A stretch of DNA of 64,000 nt from JBKEDC01 sp047975205 (GTDB lineage: Bacteria > Bacteroidota > Bacteroidia > Bacteroidales > Prolixibacteraceae): positions 94,224 to 158,223 of the forward strand of contig JBKEDC010000005.1 in the NCBI GenBank assembly GCA_047975205.1, in the 5' to 3' direction. The notes below the pieces were generated by a model, which worked only from the letters and a program-made list of their open reading frames with translations, was not told where the DNA came from and made no database searches. Numbering within the stretch: the stretch's first letter is position 1; each line of letters begins with the position of its first letter. Below, piece by piece: positions 56,179-63,322 of this stretch. A program made the translations under genes and the position numbers.

Positions 56179-56229
56179 ATGGACGAAGACCCTTATCAAA
56201 AGAACTTTATTCAGGTAAACTCGCTGTAA
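56179..56229 (+). CDS. 16-aa leader peptide of the CorA-type gene (candidate)
   Basis: A short ORF reading MDEDPYQKNFIQVNSL, stop TAA at 56227-56229. It lies alone between the bamA-operon terminator and corA. The start is an acidic run followed by Pro. In E. coli the mgtL leader (EPDP-type start) destabilises its ribosome at low Mg2+, which turns on the Mg2+ transporter gene. The position and composition here suggest the same logic. The stop codon is the first base-paired segment of the regulatory hairpin described next. Translation of this ORF is not proven. Confidence 0.45.
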   Translation: MDEDPYQKNFIQVNSL

Positions 56230-56274
56230 AGAGGAGCGTCTTTGTGCGCCTTCTTTATAGAACATTAAAGGAGG
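56227..56274 (+). promoter_or_regulatory. mutually exclusive anti-SD hairpins in the corA leader
   Basis: The segment CCTTCTTTA (56249-56257) can pair with TAAAGGAGG (56266-56274), all nine bases with one G-U, which hides the corA Shine-Dalgarno. The same segment can instead pair with TAAAGAGG (56227-56234, one bulged T), which begins with the leader stop codon; CG/CG extends this second stem. A ribosome sitting at the leader stop would block the upstream pairing and favour SD sequestration. A ribosome that falls off early would free the SD. The folding is directly visible; the regulatory reading is inference. Confidence 0.55.
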
Positions 56275-56281
56275 AGAGCAT

Positions 56282-57223
56282 ATGCTTAAGATATTTAAAA
56301 GCTTTGGTGGATATATTGAAATTCCACAAGTTGAACGAGATTGTTGGGTTAATGTTGTAGAACCAACTCCGGCCGAAATTTTGAAAGTACAAGAAGACTT
56401 TGGTGTACCTGCCGATTTAATACAAGATATATTAGATGTTGATGAGCGTTCGCGCTACGAGGTGGATGATGACTGGGAATTAATCATTCTACGTATTCCG
56501 ATTGAAAATCCGAATACAGAGAATGGCGTACCTTATTACACTGTGCCATTAGGAGTCATCAATATTGATGGGGTTACAATTACCCTCTGTTCCACACAAA
56601 ACGAAGTATTACCGATTGAGCATGCAGCCCTGTTTCGCGGACAATCACAACAGCTCATCCATGATGAATTAAACTTTATCTTTAAATTGTTCATTCGATC
56701 GGGTAATACTTATCTGCGTTATCTTAAGCGTATAAACAATCAAACAACTCAGATTGAAAACGAATTGGAACGTTCAATTAAGAACCAAGAGCTGAATAGA
56801 TTGCTTAAAATGGAGAAATGTCTAGTATACTTTACAACATCTCTAAAGGGCAATGAACTCGTTTTAGCTCGTATTAATAACAGTTTTAAGAAGAGGCTCA
56901 CAGAGCTTAATGAAGACCTATTAGAAGACGCTATGATTGAAAATCGACAAGCGTTAGAGATGGCAAGAGTGTATTCTGATATTCAAAGTGGTCGGATGGA
57001 TGCTTTTGCCTCTGTTATTTCAAATAATATGAATACCGTAATGAAACAACTGACTTCGGTATCTATTATTCTGATGATTCCCACCTTGATTTCGAGTATG
57101 TACGGTATGAATGTGCCCAATTATTTAGAATATAATGCTTGGGCTTTCCCGGTTATCGTTATTGTATCGATTATCATTGCTTTACTTGGAATTTATATTT
57201 TTAGAAAGAGAGATCTGTTTTAA
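56282..57223 (+). CDS. corA: CorA family divalent cation (Mg2+) transporter
   Basis: A 313-aa inner-membrane channel. A large cytosolic N-terminal alpha/beta and helical funnel (QDILDVDERSRYEVDDDWELI, VLPLG-like VPLGVINIDG) precedes two C-terminal TM helices. The selectivity signature YGMNVPN lies between them, and the C-terminus is basic (RKRDLF). It transports Mg2+, possibly Co2+/Ni2+. It has a strong SD (GGAGG, 7 bases before the ATG), which is rare in this window, and a structured leader with a candidate leader peptide. Confidence 0.9.
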   Translation: MLKIFKSFGGYIEIPQVERDCWVNVVEPTPAEILKVQEDFGVPADLIQDILDVDERSRYEVDDDWELIILRIPIENPNTENGVPYYTVPLGVINIDGVTITLCSTQNEVLPIEHAALFRGQSQQLIHDELNFIFKLFIRSGNTYLRYLKRINNQTTQIENELERSIKNQELNRLLKMEKCLVYFTTSLKGNELVLARINNSFKKRLTELNEDLLEDAMIENRQALEMARVYSDIQSGRMDAFASVISNNMNTVMKQLTSVSIILMIPTLISSMYGMNVPNYLEYNAWAFPVIVIVSIIIALLGIYIFRKRDLF

Positions 57224-57261
57224 ACCGCAAATCCTTTCAACTAATGGCAATAACGCAAAGT

Positions 57262-57306
57262 AAAAAGAGCTTGTTTAATAGATAAATATTAAACAAGCTC
57301 TTTTTT
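57262..57306. terminator. bidirectional terminator between corA and the S4 protein gene
   Basis: A 19-base perfect inverted repeat (57262-57280 with its complement from 57287) with T runs in both directions. It overlaps the stop of the leftward S4 gene. Confidence 0.9.
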
Positions 57307-57709
57307 AATATGTTTCCCGGTCCTCCCAATCGTCGTCAAAGAAACTATCGATATCACGACGATCCTTTTTGGTTGGCCTGCCGGCACCTCGGTCGCGTTG
57401 CATAAAGCCCATGCGCTTTTGCATCTCCAGTAATTCTAATTCAGATGCGGAAGTAATATTTTTCAAGTAATTCTCGACTAACTTAGCACCCACACGTTTT
57501 TCAATGAGCCCTTGCACTCGAAATTGGTAAGTAATAGGAGGTTTTCTTACACTGACGGTTTCTCCAACTTTAACCATTCGTGATGGTTTTACTTGCTTGT
57601 CATCAACAAATATGCGCCCTTTTTTACATGCTTCAGTGGCTATGCTCCTTGTTTTGAAAATGCGAACAGCCCAAAGCCATTTGTCTATCCTTACTTGCTC
57701 GCTACTCAT
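57305..57709 (-). CDS. S4-domain RNA-binding protein (Hsp15-like)
   Basis: A 134-aa protein with an N-terminal S4 domain: VRIDKWLWAVRIFKTRSIATEACKKG split as RIDKWLWAVRIFKTR and GRIFVDDKQVKPSRMVK. A basic middle and an acidic tail (DSFFDDDWEDRETY) follow. This is like Hsp15/HslR, which binds stalled 50S subunits carrying nascent chains. Its ATG follows the pth stop by one base, so it is co-transcribed with pth. Confidence 0.82.
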   Translation of the reverse strand: MSSEQVRIDKWLWAVRIFKTRSIATEACKKGRIFVDDKQVKPSRMVKVGETVSVRKPPITYQFRVQGLIEKRVGAKLVENYLKNITSASELELLEMQKRMGFMQRDRGAGRPTKKDRRDIDSFFDDDWEDRETY

Positions 57710-57710
57710 G

Positions 57711-58277
57711 TTATTTGCGCTTATTAAATTGATTCATTGTTTGACTAATACCAATGGTAGCAAAGCTTTTTATGATGTTGATACATTCATCTAGTTTAAG
57801 AGGAAGATCTAAGGCTTCATCTTTTGACCATTCGCCGAGCACGTAATCAACTTGTCTGCCTCTGCTGAAGTCATCGCCGATACCAAAACGTAGGCGAGCA
57901 TAGTTATTACCTCCTAAACATTCTTGAATACTCTTTAACCCGTTATGTCCGGCATCGCTGCCTTTGCCTTTAAGGCGCAAGCTTCCAAAAGGGAGAGCTA
58001 AGTCGTCAACGAGTATTAAGACATTCTCTAGCGGAATATTCTCTTCTTGCATCCAATAGCGAACAGCTTTTCCGCTAAGGTTCATGTAAGTGGTAGGTTT
58101 AATAAGAATGAGCGTACGACCTTTGAATTTATATTCACTTACCCAAGCATGACGAGCATCGTTAAAAACAATATTGGACGCTCCGGCTAGGGCGTCCAAT
58201 ATTTTAAAACCGATGTTATGTCGGGTATTCTCGTATTCTCTTCCCGGATTACCTAACCCTACGATTAGATATTTCAT
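57711..58277 (-). CDS. pth: peptidyl-tRNA hydrolase
   Basis: A 188-aa esterase that recycles peptidyl-tRNA. YLIVGLGNPGREYENTRHNI carries the catalytic His20; LVDDLALPFGSLRLKGKGSD has the Asp; GSDAGHNGLKSI and NYARLRFGIG are further signatures. It lies between rplY and the S4 gene in one leftward operon. Confidence 0.95.
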   Translation of the reverse strand: MKYLIVGLGNPGREYENTRHNIGFKILDALAGASNIVFNDARHAWVSEYKFKGRTLILIKPTTYMNLSGKAVRYWMQEENIPLENVLILVDDLALPFGSLRLKGKGSDAGHNGLKSIQECLGGNNYARLRFGIGDDFSRGRQVDYVLGEWSKDEALDLPLKLDECINIIKSFATIGISQTMNQFNKRK

Positions 58278-58302
58278 GACGAAAGAAATTTGAATTACAC
58301 AA

Positions 58303-58884
58303 TTAGTTTGAAGCTTTTGCAGCGTTCATCGCAGCACGAGCAGCACGAGTAATTACGATAGTTACAACAGGGTTTGATTTTGCATTCAAGATTTCCAAGT
58401 TTTCAGCTTCAACTTGATTAACTTTAATTGCTTGACCTAACTCCAAATTGTTGATGTTTACTTTGATAGTATCAGGGATGCTTGCAGGAATAGCTTTGAT
58501 GCGCAAACGACGTAAGTTTATTTTCAATTTACCACCTTCACGCATACCTTTTGCATAACCTTCAACTTTTACCGGAACTTCAATTTTTACTGGTTTGTCA
58601 TCAGAGATTTGAAGGAAATCAACGTGAAGAATTTCTTCGCGCACCGGATGCCATTGAATATCTTGCATAATTGCTTTGTATGATTTTCCTGATATCTCTA
58701 AATCGATAAGATATACATTTGGAGTATAAACGATTTTACGGAATTCAGAAAAATCAGCTTGGAAGTGTACAGGCTCTTCGCCACCATACAATACACAAGG
58801 CACTTTTGATACAGCTCTTAACGCTTTAGCGTCTTTTTTTCCTACGGCAGCTCTTAGTTCGCCGTTAATAGCAACAGATTTCAT
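58303..58884 (-). CDS. rplY: 50S ribosomal protein L25/general stress protein Ctc
   Basis: A 193-aa bL25 of the long TL5/Ctc type that binds 5S rRNA. The N-terminal barrel (ELRAAVGKKDAKALRAVSKV, VLYGGEEPVHF) is followed by the C-terminal domain (VKIEVPVKVEGYAKGMREGG). It ends in an Ala-rich tail (ITRAARAAMNAAKAS). It heads the rplY-pth-S4 operon and has a structured leader of about 95 bases. Confidence 0.93.
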   Translation of the reverse strand: MKSVAINGELRAAVGKKDAKALRAVSKVPCVLYGGEEPVHFQADFSEFRKIVYTPNVYLIDLEISGKSYKAIMQDIQWHPVREEILHVDFLQISDDKPVKIEVPVKVEGYAKGMREGGKLKINLRRLRIKAIPASIPDTIKVNINNLELGQAIKVNQVEAENLEILNAKSNPVVTIVITRAARAAMNAAKASN

Positions 58885-58994
58885 GTTGTTTTGAATATAA
58901 AATTAATAATTATGGTACTCAGCCCTCCCTTCTGAAAAAGGGCAAACCGCATACATAATTCCGCAATATTTGCGGAAAAAGTGGTGCAAATATA
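58885..58994 (-). promoter_or_regulatory. rplY promoter and structured leader
   Basis: TATATTTG on the minus strand (58994-58987) is the -7 element, directly after the prs stop. The following leader contains a perfect 8-bp hairpin TTCCGCAA/TTGCGGAA (58959-58966, 58970-58977). It also holds a region where two alternative pairings compete (GCCCT/AGGGC and CCCTT/AAGGG, 58922-58943). Such leaders often mediate feedback by the ribosomal protein; here that is untested. Confidence 0.5.
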
Positions 58995-58998
58995 TAAA

Positions 58999-59937
58999 TT
59001 ATTTGAAAAACTCAGAGCTTATCGACTCATTATTATACACTCGTTGAATAGCTCTACCGAACATTTCGGCAATCGACAAATATTTGATTTTGCTCGAATT
59101 GCGCTTCGGAGGTATAGAATCGGTAAAATACACTTCTTCAAGTGCCGAATCTTCAATGCGTTCGATGGCAGGGTCGGAAAGCAAACCGTGAGCAGCAAAA
59201 GCACGAACAGACTTAGCCCCTTGTTGTTGCATCAATCCTGCAGCTTTGGTTATAGTCCCTGCTGTATCGATAATATCATCAATAAGGATAACATCTTTGC
59301 CTTTCACGTCACCGATAACAGTCATACTGTCAATCACATTGGCTTTGGCTCTTGATTTGTGACAGATGACCATCTCCGTACTTAATGCACGGGCATAAGA
59401 GTTAGCTCGTTTAGTTCCGCCAACATCAGGAGATGCAATAACTACATCATTTAAGCCCATTTGTTGAATGAACGGAATAAACAAAGTCGATGCATACAAG
59501 TGGTCAACAGGCACGTTGAAAAAACCTTGAATCTGATCGGCGTGCAAATCCATTGTTATTACACGATCAACACCGGCTGCGGTCAGCATATCGGCAACTA
59601 CCTTTGCTCCGATAGAAACACGAGGCTTATCTTTACGGTCTTGACGAGCAAAACCAAAGTAAGGCATTACGGCAATCGTTTTATACGCCGATGCTCGTTT
59701 CGCAGCATCAATCATTAACAAAAGCTCCATAAGGTTGTCGCTGGTTGGAAATGTAGATTGTACGATATACACGTGACAACCGCGTATTGTTTCTTCGAAA
59801 CAAGGTTCAAATTCACCATCAGCAAAGACCGGACAGCTCGATTTTCCAAGCTCGATACCAATGCTGTTACATACTTTAGATGTTAAGTAAGTGGTTGCTG
59901 TACCACTGAAAATCTTTAGGGGTTTCTTGCCTCCCAT
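58999..59937 (-). CDS. prs: ribose-phosphate pyrophosphokinase
   Basis: A 312-aa PRPP synthase. KIFSGTATTYLTSKVCNSIG, the flexible ATP loop AVMPYFGFARQDRKDKPRVS, VITMDLHADQIQGFF and the PRPP-binding loop DVILIDDIIDTAGTITKA are present. I chose the ATG at 59937, which gives the normal family length. A longer frame begins at 59973 but overlaps the promoter element. Confidence 0.95.
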   Translation of the reverse strand: MGGKKPLKIFSGTATTYLTSKVCNSIGIELGKSSCPVFADGEFEPCFEETIRGCHVYIVQSTFPTSDNLMELLLMIDAAKRASAYKTIAVMPYFGFARQDRKDKPRVSIGAKVVADMLTAAGVDRVITMDLHADQIQGFFNVPVDHLYASTLFIPFIQQMGLNDVVIASPDVGGTKRANSYARALSTEMVICHKSRAKANVIDSMTVIGDVKGKDVILIDDIIDTAGTITKAAGLMQQQGAKSVRAFAAHGLLSDPAIERIEDSALEEVYFTDSIPPKRNSSKIKYLSIAEMFGRAIQRVYNNESISSEFFK

Positions 59938-59970
59938 TTTGTTTTGAGTTTGATTTGGTAACAATGCCTG

Positions 59971-59978
59971 CAAAGGTA
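59971..59978 (-). promoter_or_regulatory. -7 element (TACCTTTG) for prs
   Basis: TACCTTTG on the minus strand, 33 bases upstream of the ATG at 59937. Confidence 0.6.
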
Positions 59979-60032
59979 AAAATTTTATTTTTACTCCCTA
60001 AGTAGATATATTATAAAATTACAAGTCTTATG

Positions 60033-60638
60033 TTATTCATTATTAAGTTCGGGAGTTATTTCCGCAATATAATCCAGAACTTCTTCTTTTCCTTGCTTTT
60101 GCTCGGAAGATGTTAAAAACATAGCTGGTAATTCAGCCCAATTCTCCAACATCTTTTTCTTGTAGGCAGCAATATTGCTTACCAATTTATTCTTACCTAG
60201 CTTATCGGCTTTAGTAAAGATAATCGAAAAGGGTACTTCTTTTTCACCACACCATTCCATAAACTCCATATCGATTTTCTGAGCCTCATGACGAACATCA
60301 ACCAATACAAAAAGACAATATAGATTTTGTCGTTTGATAATATAATCGGTAATATAGGCTTGAAATTTATTTTTTTCCTTTTTAGAAACTTTGGCATAAC
60401 CATAGCCGGGTAAGTCGACTAAATACCAACTATCGTTGATAGTGAAATGGTTTATGAGTTGCGTTTTTCCGGGGCGAGAAGAAGTCTTTGCCAACTTTTT
60501 ATGATTAGTGAGCATGTTAATAAGCGACGATTTCCCCACGTTAGAGCGTCCGATAAAAGCAAATTCAGGCAAATTGGTTTGCGGACATTTATCCACACTC
60601 GAATTGCTCATTAAGAATTTAGCTGATTTAATCTCCAT
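60033..60638 (-). CDS. engB: ribosome biogenesis GTPase EngB (YsxC/YihA)
   Basis: A 201-aa TRAFAC GTPase for 50S assembly. G1 IGRSNVGKSSLIN (Lys36), G2 region TSSRPGKTQLINHF, G3 LVDLPGYGYAKVSKK, G4 FTKADKLGKN. Length and motifs are complete. A promoter and a structured region lie 20-290 bases upstream. Confidence 0.95.
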   Translation of the reverse strand: MEIKSAKFLMSNSSVDKCPQTNLPEFAFIGRSNVGKSSLINMLTNHKKLAKTSSRPGKTQLINHFTINDSWYLVDLPGYGYAKVSKKEKNKFQAYITDYIIKRQNLYCLFVLVDVRHEAQKIDMEFMEWCGEKEVPFSIIFTKADKLGKNKLVSNIAAYKKKMLENWAELPAMFLTSSEQKQGKEEVLDYIAEITPELNNE

Positions 60639-60660
60639 AATATAATAATTTATTTGCCTT

Positions 60661-60895
60661 CAGTATTGGGTCGTTGGGATAAGGCTAATTCAGAATAGCA
60701 TTTGTCTATTCCAAAATAGTCTAGAATAAATAGCGGAAAGGCACTTAATACAGCTATTTTCCCTTCGGGGTGATATGCTATCAGGCTTTTTCTTTTCACT
60801 AGCAAGATTTACAAGTTAACTATACTTGCTAGGTAACGACTTAGCTATCGTTCTTTTGACTTAGGAATACTCATTCCTGCATCATGTTGAATAAC
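60661..60895 (-). ncRNA. candidate structured RNA (sRNA or long engB leader)
   Basis: This gene-free stretch is dense in perfect stems: CTAGCAAG/CTTGCTAG (60799-60806, 60825-60832), AACGA/TCGTT (60835-60839, 60848-60852), GGAAT/ATTCC (60864-60868, 60873-60877) and AAATAGC/GCTATTT (60728-60734, 60753-60759). There is also CCC-TTCG-GGG (60761-60770), and an enclosing ATAGCAT/ATGCTAT pair (60695-60701, 60775-60781). A promoter reading leftward lies just outside. I do not recognise RNase P, tmRNA, SRP or a riboswitch. The UUCG loop is on the plus strand, so the transcribed strand is not certain. Confidence 0.35.
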
Positions 60896-60900
60896 TAAAA

Positions 60901-60930
60901 CGAAGATAGCATTTTTAATTGAATATGCAA
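60901..60930 (-). promoter_or_regulatory. promoter (TTG-N19-TATCTTCG) reading toward engB
   Basis: On the minus strand TTG (60930-60928), 19 bases, TATCTTCG (60908-60901; one base off TAnnTTTG). It would start a transcript near 60895 through the structured region into engB. Confidence 0.5.
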
Positions 60931-61123
60931 TGTTGTGTATGCATTTTCCCAAAGGTTGCGGGTGAAAAGAAAATAACTTTAGATTTGTAAATACGTTTAT
61001 GTAGTCATAGAAATGTATATACGTAAATCCTCAAAATACCGCTTGAATCCTCAATAGGCATAAAGCAAATTCAATTAGCATTTGACTAATGGCAAGCTGT
61101 GTCTTTTGTAGCAAATTTAAATT

Positions 61124-61990
61124 TTGCAGCAAAAAACGCTTGACCATTATTGTAGATTAAATTATCTGCCGGAGTTGATAATAATTACTTGGAGCGATAA
61201 AAAAGGTAAGGAACAAGCTATCATCATAGAAAACAAGCTAAATGATGCTGCAGACCAAAAAGACCAATTGAAAGATTATTATGAGTATGTTGTTGGAGAA
61301 GACTATGAGGTTATTTCTCTTGTGTATATGCCATGGTCTAAGAGCTATAAGTCATATACATATAGTAATCTTGAAAAGAAAATATCAGATGTAGCAATTG
61401 ATTTTGATGTTAAGGATATTATGACATGGCTTAGCACGACAATAGGAGGGCTGTCCGGAATAAGTGTTGATCTTAGTGGACTTATTACATATAAGACGTT
61501 TTTGAAAGTGGAATCTAATAATGAATACAGCAGAATGAAAGCAAAAGAAATATTTGAGACATTGAATAGTGATGCAGATCTTGAGCAATTAGAAAGAATT
61601 ATCAAGTTATCAGAAACATCCGGATGGTATGAGGCAAAGTTCGAAAGAGTAACTTGCAATATCTCTGATAGTATTAGGAAAGAGTTTCAAAAAGTTAATG
61701 TGAAGTATTTTAAAAGTGATTTAAAACGTATATATGCTCAATATTGGCAGCCGAATTATAAATATTGGATTGAAGTATGGATGGACGAAGAATGTAGTGG
61801 AAGCGTCAAAATACAGATTGCATCAAATGAGTATATTAAAATTGTTGGTTTTGATGAATTTGCACATTGGAGGAAATATGGTTGTTACTACTCAGGAACT
61901 GTTAAAGATTACAATTTGAATACAGATAGAACTACCATAATTAAAGAAATAGTTGAACTATTAGAAGGCTCAAAAGTTGAAGAAAAATAG
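61124..61990 (+). CDS. PD-(D/E)XK nuclease family protein, short at the N-terminus
   Basis: A 288-aa protein. PELIIITWSDKKGKEQ then AIIIENKLNDAADQKDQLKD carries the E-N-K and DQxxQL motifs of the PDDEXK_4 nuclease group. Relatives usually have 60-90 residues before the catalytic hairpin; here only about 17 precede it and the start is TTG. Upstream DNA is full of stops in all frames, so the gene looks 5'-truncated. The C-terminal half (about 150-288, KYWIEVWMDEECSG) is poorly conserved. A terminator follows. Possibly a remnant of a defence or mobile-element gene. Confidence 0.55.
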   Translation: MQQKTLDHYCRLNYLPELIIITWSDKKGKEQAIIIENKLNDAADQKDQLKDYYEYVVGEDYEVISLVYMPWSKSYKSYTYSNLEKKISDVAIDFDVKDIMTWLSTTIGGLSGISVDLSGLITYKTFLKVESNNEYSRMKAKEIFETLNSDADLEQLERIIKLSETSGWYEAKFERVTCNISDSIRKEFQKVNVKYFKSDLKRIYAQYWQPNYKYWIEVWMDEECSGSVKIQIASNEYIKIVGFDEFAHWRKYGCYYSGTVKDYNLNTDRTTIIKEIVELLEGSKVEEK

Positions 61991-61997
61991 ATTTGTA

Positions 61998-62021
61998 AAG
62001 CACCCGTAGGGTGCTTTTTTT
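61998..62021 (+). terminator. rho-independent terminator
   Basis: AAGCACCC-GTA-GGGTGCTT plus T run, directly after the nuclease-like gene. Confidence 0.85.
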
Positions 62022-62057
62022 ATTCCCCCCTAGCCATCTATTGGCGAAGGGTATTTG

Positions 62058-62065
62058 TAACTTTG
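62058..62065 (+). promoter_or_regulatory. -7 element (TAACTTTG) for the PLD gene
   Basis: TAACTTTG matches TAnnTTTG and ends 33 bases before the ATG at 62099. Confidence 0.55.
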
Positions 62066-62098
62066 TAGCATTACGTAAAACAAACAGCCAACTAAACC

Positions 62099-62614
62099 AT
62101 GAGCATAAAATTCATAACAAACGAACAACTATATCACCAAGCAATCCTACCGGTATCAAGAGCTGAAAATTTTGTGTGGATAGGAACTGCGGATATAAAA
62201 GACCTCCATGTGAAGCAATTTCATGATACAGTTTCGTTTTTATCTATGCTCAATGACCTTGTGCGGAAAAAGATTTCGGTTCGATTGCTTCATGCCAAAG
62301 AACCGGGACCAAACTTCCGAAGTAGTTTTGATAAGTATCCGCTCCTGGCAAAGAATATCGAGATGCAACTATGTCCGAGAGTGCATTTCAAACATATCAT
62401 CATTGATGGTGAGTATGCATACAGCGGTTCGGCAAATCTGACTGGTGCAGGCTTGGGAATGAAAAGTGCAAATAACCGCAACTTCGAGTCGGGCATCGTT
62501 ACCACAAATCCTCAGCTGGTAGATAGTATAATGTCGCAATTTGACTCCGTTTGGATGGGAAGTCATTGTGTGAAATGCGGGCGTAGGCAATATTGCTCCG
62601 ACCCTATTTTGTAA
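62099..62614 (+). CDS. phospholipase D-like protein, single HKD motif
   Basis: A 171-aa protein with one PLD catalytic motif, VHFKHIIIDGEYAYSGSANL (HxKx4D followed by GSxN), so it would act as a dimer like Nuc-type nucleases. The N-terminal half (FVWIGTADIKDLHVKQF) matches the first strand pair of the fold. The C-terminus carries CVKCGRRQYC, a possible metal-binding site beyond the usual fold. There is no signal peptide, so it is cytosolic. A role in DNA/RNA cleavage is inferred from similar small PLD nucleases. Confidence 0.7.
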   Translation: MSIKFITNEQLYHQAILPVSRAENFVWIGTADIKDLHVKQFHDTVSFLSMLNDLVRKKISVRLLHAKEPGPNFRSSFDKYPLLAKNIEMQLCPRVHFKHIIIDGEYAYSGSANLTGAGLGMKSANNRNFESGIVTTNPQLVDSIMSQFDSVWMGSHCVKCGRRQYCSDPIL

Positions 62615-62618
62615 TTTC

Positions 62619-62732
62619 TTTTATCCTCTGCCGTCCTTTGGCTGAGGCTCATATTAGCTTTGCCGTAGATTATTAAAACAATTGCGGTAGCCGAAAAGCA
62701 ATATGAGTAGGCAGAAATAATAGAGGATAAAA
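62619..62732 (+). promoter_or_regulatory. 114-base extended stem-loop before the lipoprotein gene
   Basis: Outer arms TTTTATCCTCT (62619-62629) and AGAGGATAAAA (62722-62732) are perfectly complementary. Inside, CTCATATT-A-GCTTT (62648-62661) pairs with AAAGC-AATATGAG (62695-62707) with one bulge, and GCC pairs with GGC. The right outer arm contains the SD-like AGAGGA 7 bases before the lipoprotein ATG, so the fold would hide the ribosome site. It could be an attenuator, an RNA thermometer/ligand element, or a small palindromic repeat. Confidence 0.5.
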
Positions 62733-62734
62733 TT

Positions 62735-63322
62735 ATGAATAAAATCAGAGTTCAATTATTGTTGCTTATGGCGGTTTTGCTATTTGCATCTTGTAATCAG
62801 AAGTACAATCTAGAGAAGATTAAACCTAATGTAGCAGAAGGGGTGCAATTTATGATGTTTGAAGATGCTGTATTGGCAGATTTCATGATAAAGTATATAA
62901 CCGGAGAGGATGGAAGCGTTGAAGACTCCTCCTCTGCAATGAAACTTAGTTTCCTAAAAGCAGGGGCAATTACTCAACAAAAAATATATGACACTTATGC
63001 TAAGGAAGAATGGGATAAGTATTATAAAGACGACTTTAAAAGAGATAGCTATAAAAGGGGAGCAGATAGGTTTGTCGATGATTACTCAAAAAAGATAGTG
63101 GCAAGTTTTGAGTATCCAATATTGTCGGATGGAGTAGTACCTAGTCATGATGAAAATGGAAATCCATTAGTTGCTGAGTATAAATTGCTGAATCAAGAAG
63201 GTCATGTAAAAATCCAATTCACTGAAACTGGTTTATACAATATCATAGAACTGAAATATGAAAAGGAACTCAAGGCTTGGTATGACTTCTATAAAAAAAT
63301 AAATCGATTATATTTCCGATGA
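62735..63322 (+). CDS. orphan lipoprotein
   Basis: A 195-aa lipoprotein with lipobox LLFASC (Cys20). The mature part is helical and charged (DTYAKEEWDKYYKDDFKRDS). I recognise no family. Its TGA overlaps the ATG of the next gene (ATGA), so the two are translationally coupled. The ATG is preceded by an SD-like AGAGGA inside a stem-loop. Confidence 0.6.
   Translation: MNKIRVQLLLLMAVLLFASCNQKYNLEKIKPNVAEGVQFMMFEDAVLADFMIKYITGEDGSVEDSSSAMKLSFLKAGAITQQKIYDTYAKEEWDKYYKDDFKRDSYKRGADRFVDDYSKKIVASFEYPILSDGVVPSHDENGNPLVAEYKLLNQEGHVKIQFTETGLYNIIELKYEKELKAWYDFYKKINRLYFR

Noticed and set aside
60661..60895. Known RNA family (tmRNA, RNase P, SRP RNA, TPP/cobalamin/FMN riboswitch)
   Set aside because: No diagnostic conserved boxes were found; I keep it only as an unassigned structured candidate. 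6S RNA cannot be excluded without a covariance search.
62619..62732. Retron-like ncRNA (inverted a1/a2-type arms around structured core)
   Set aside because: No reverse transcriptase is encoded nearby; the downstream genes are a lipoprotein and a DnaB-like ATPase, and the right arm is better explained as covering the SD-like site.
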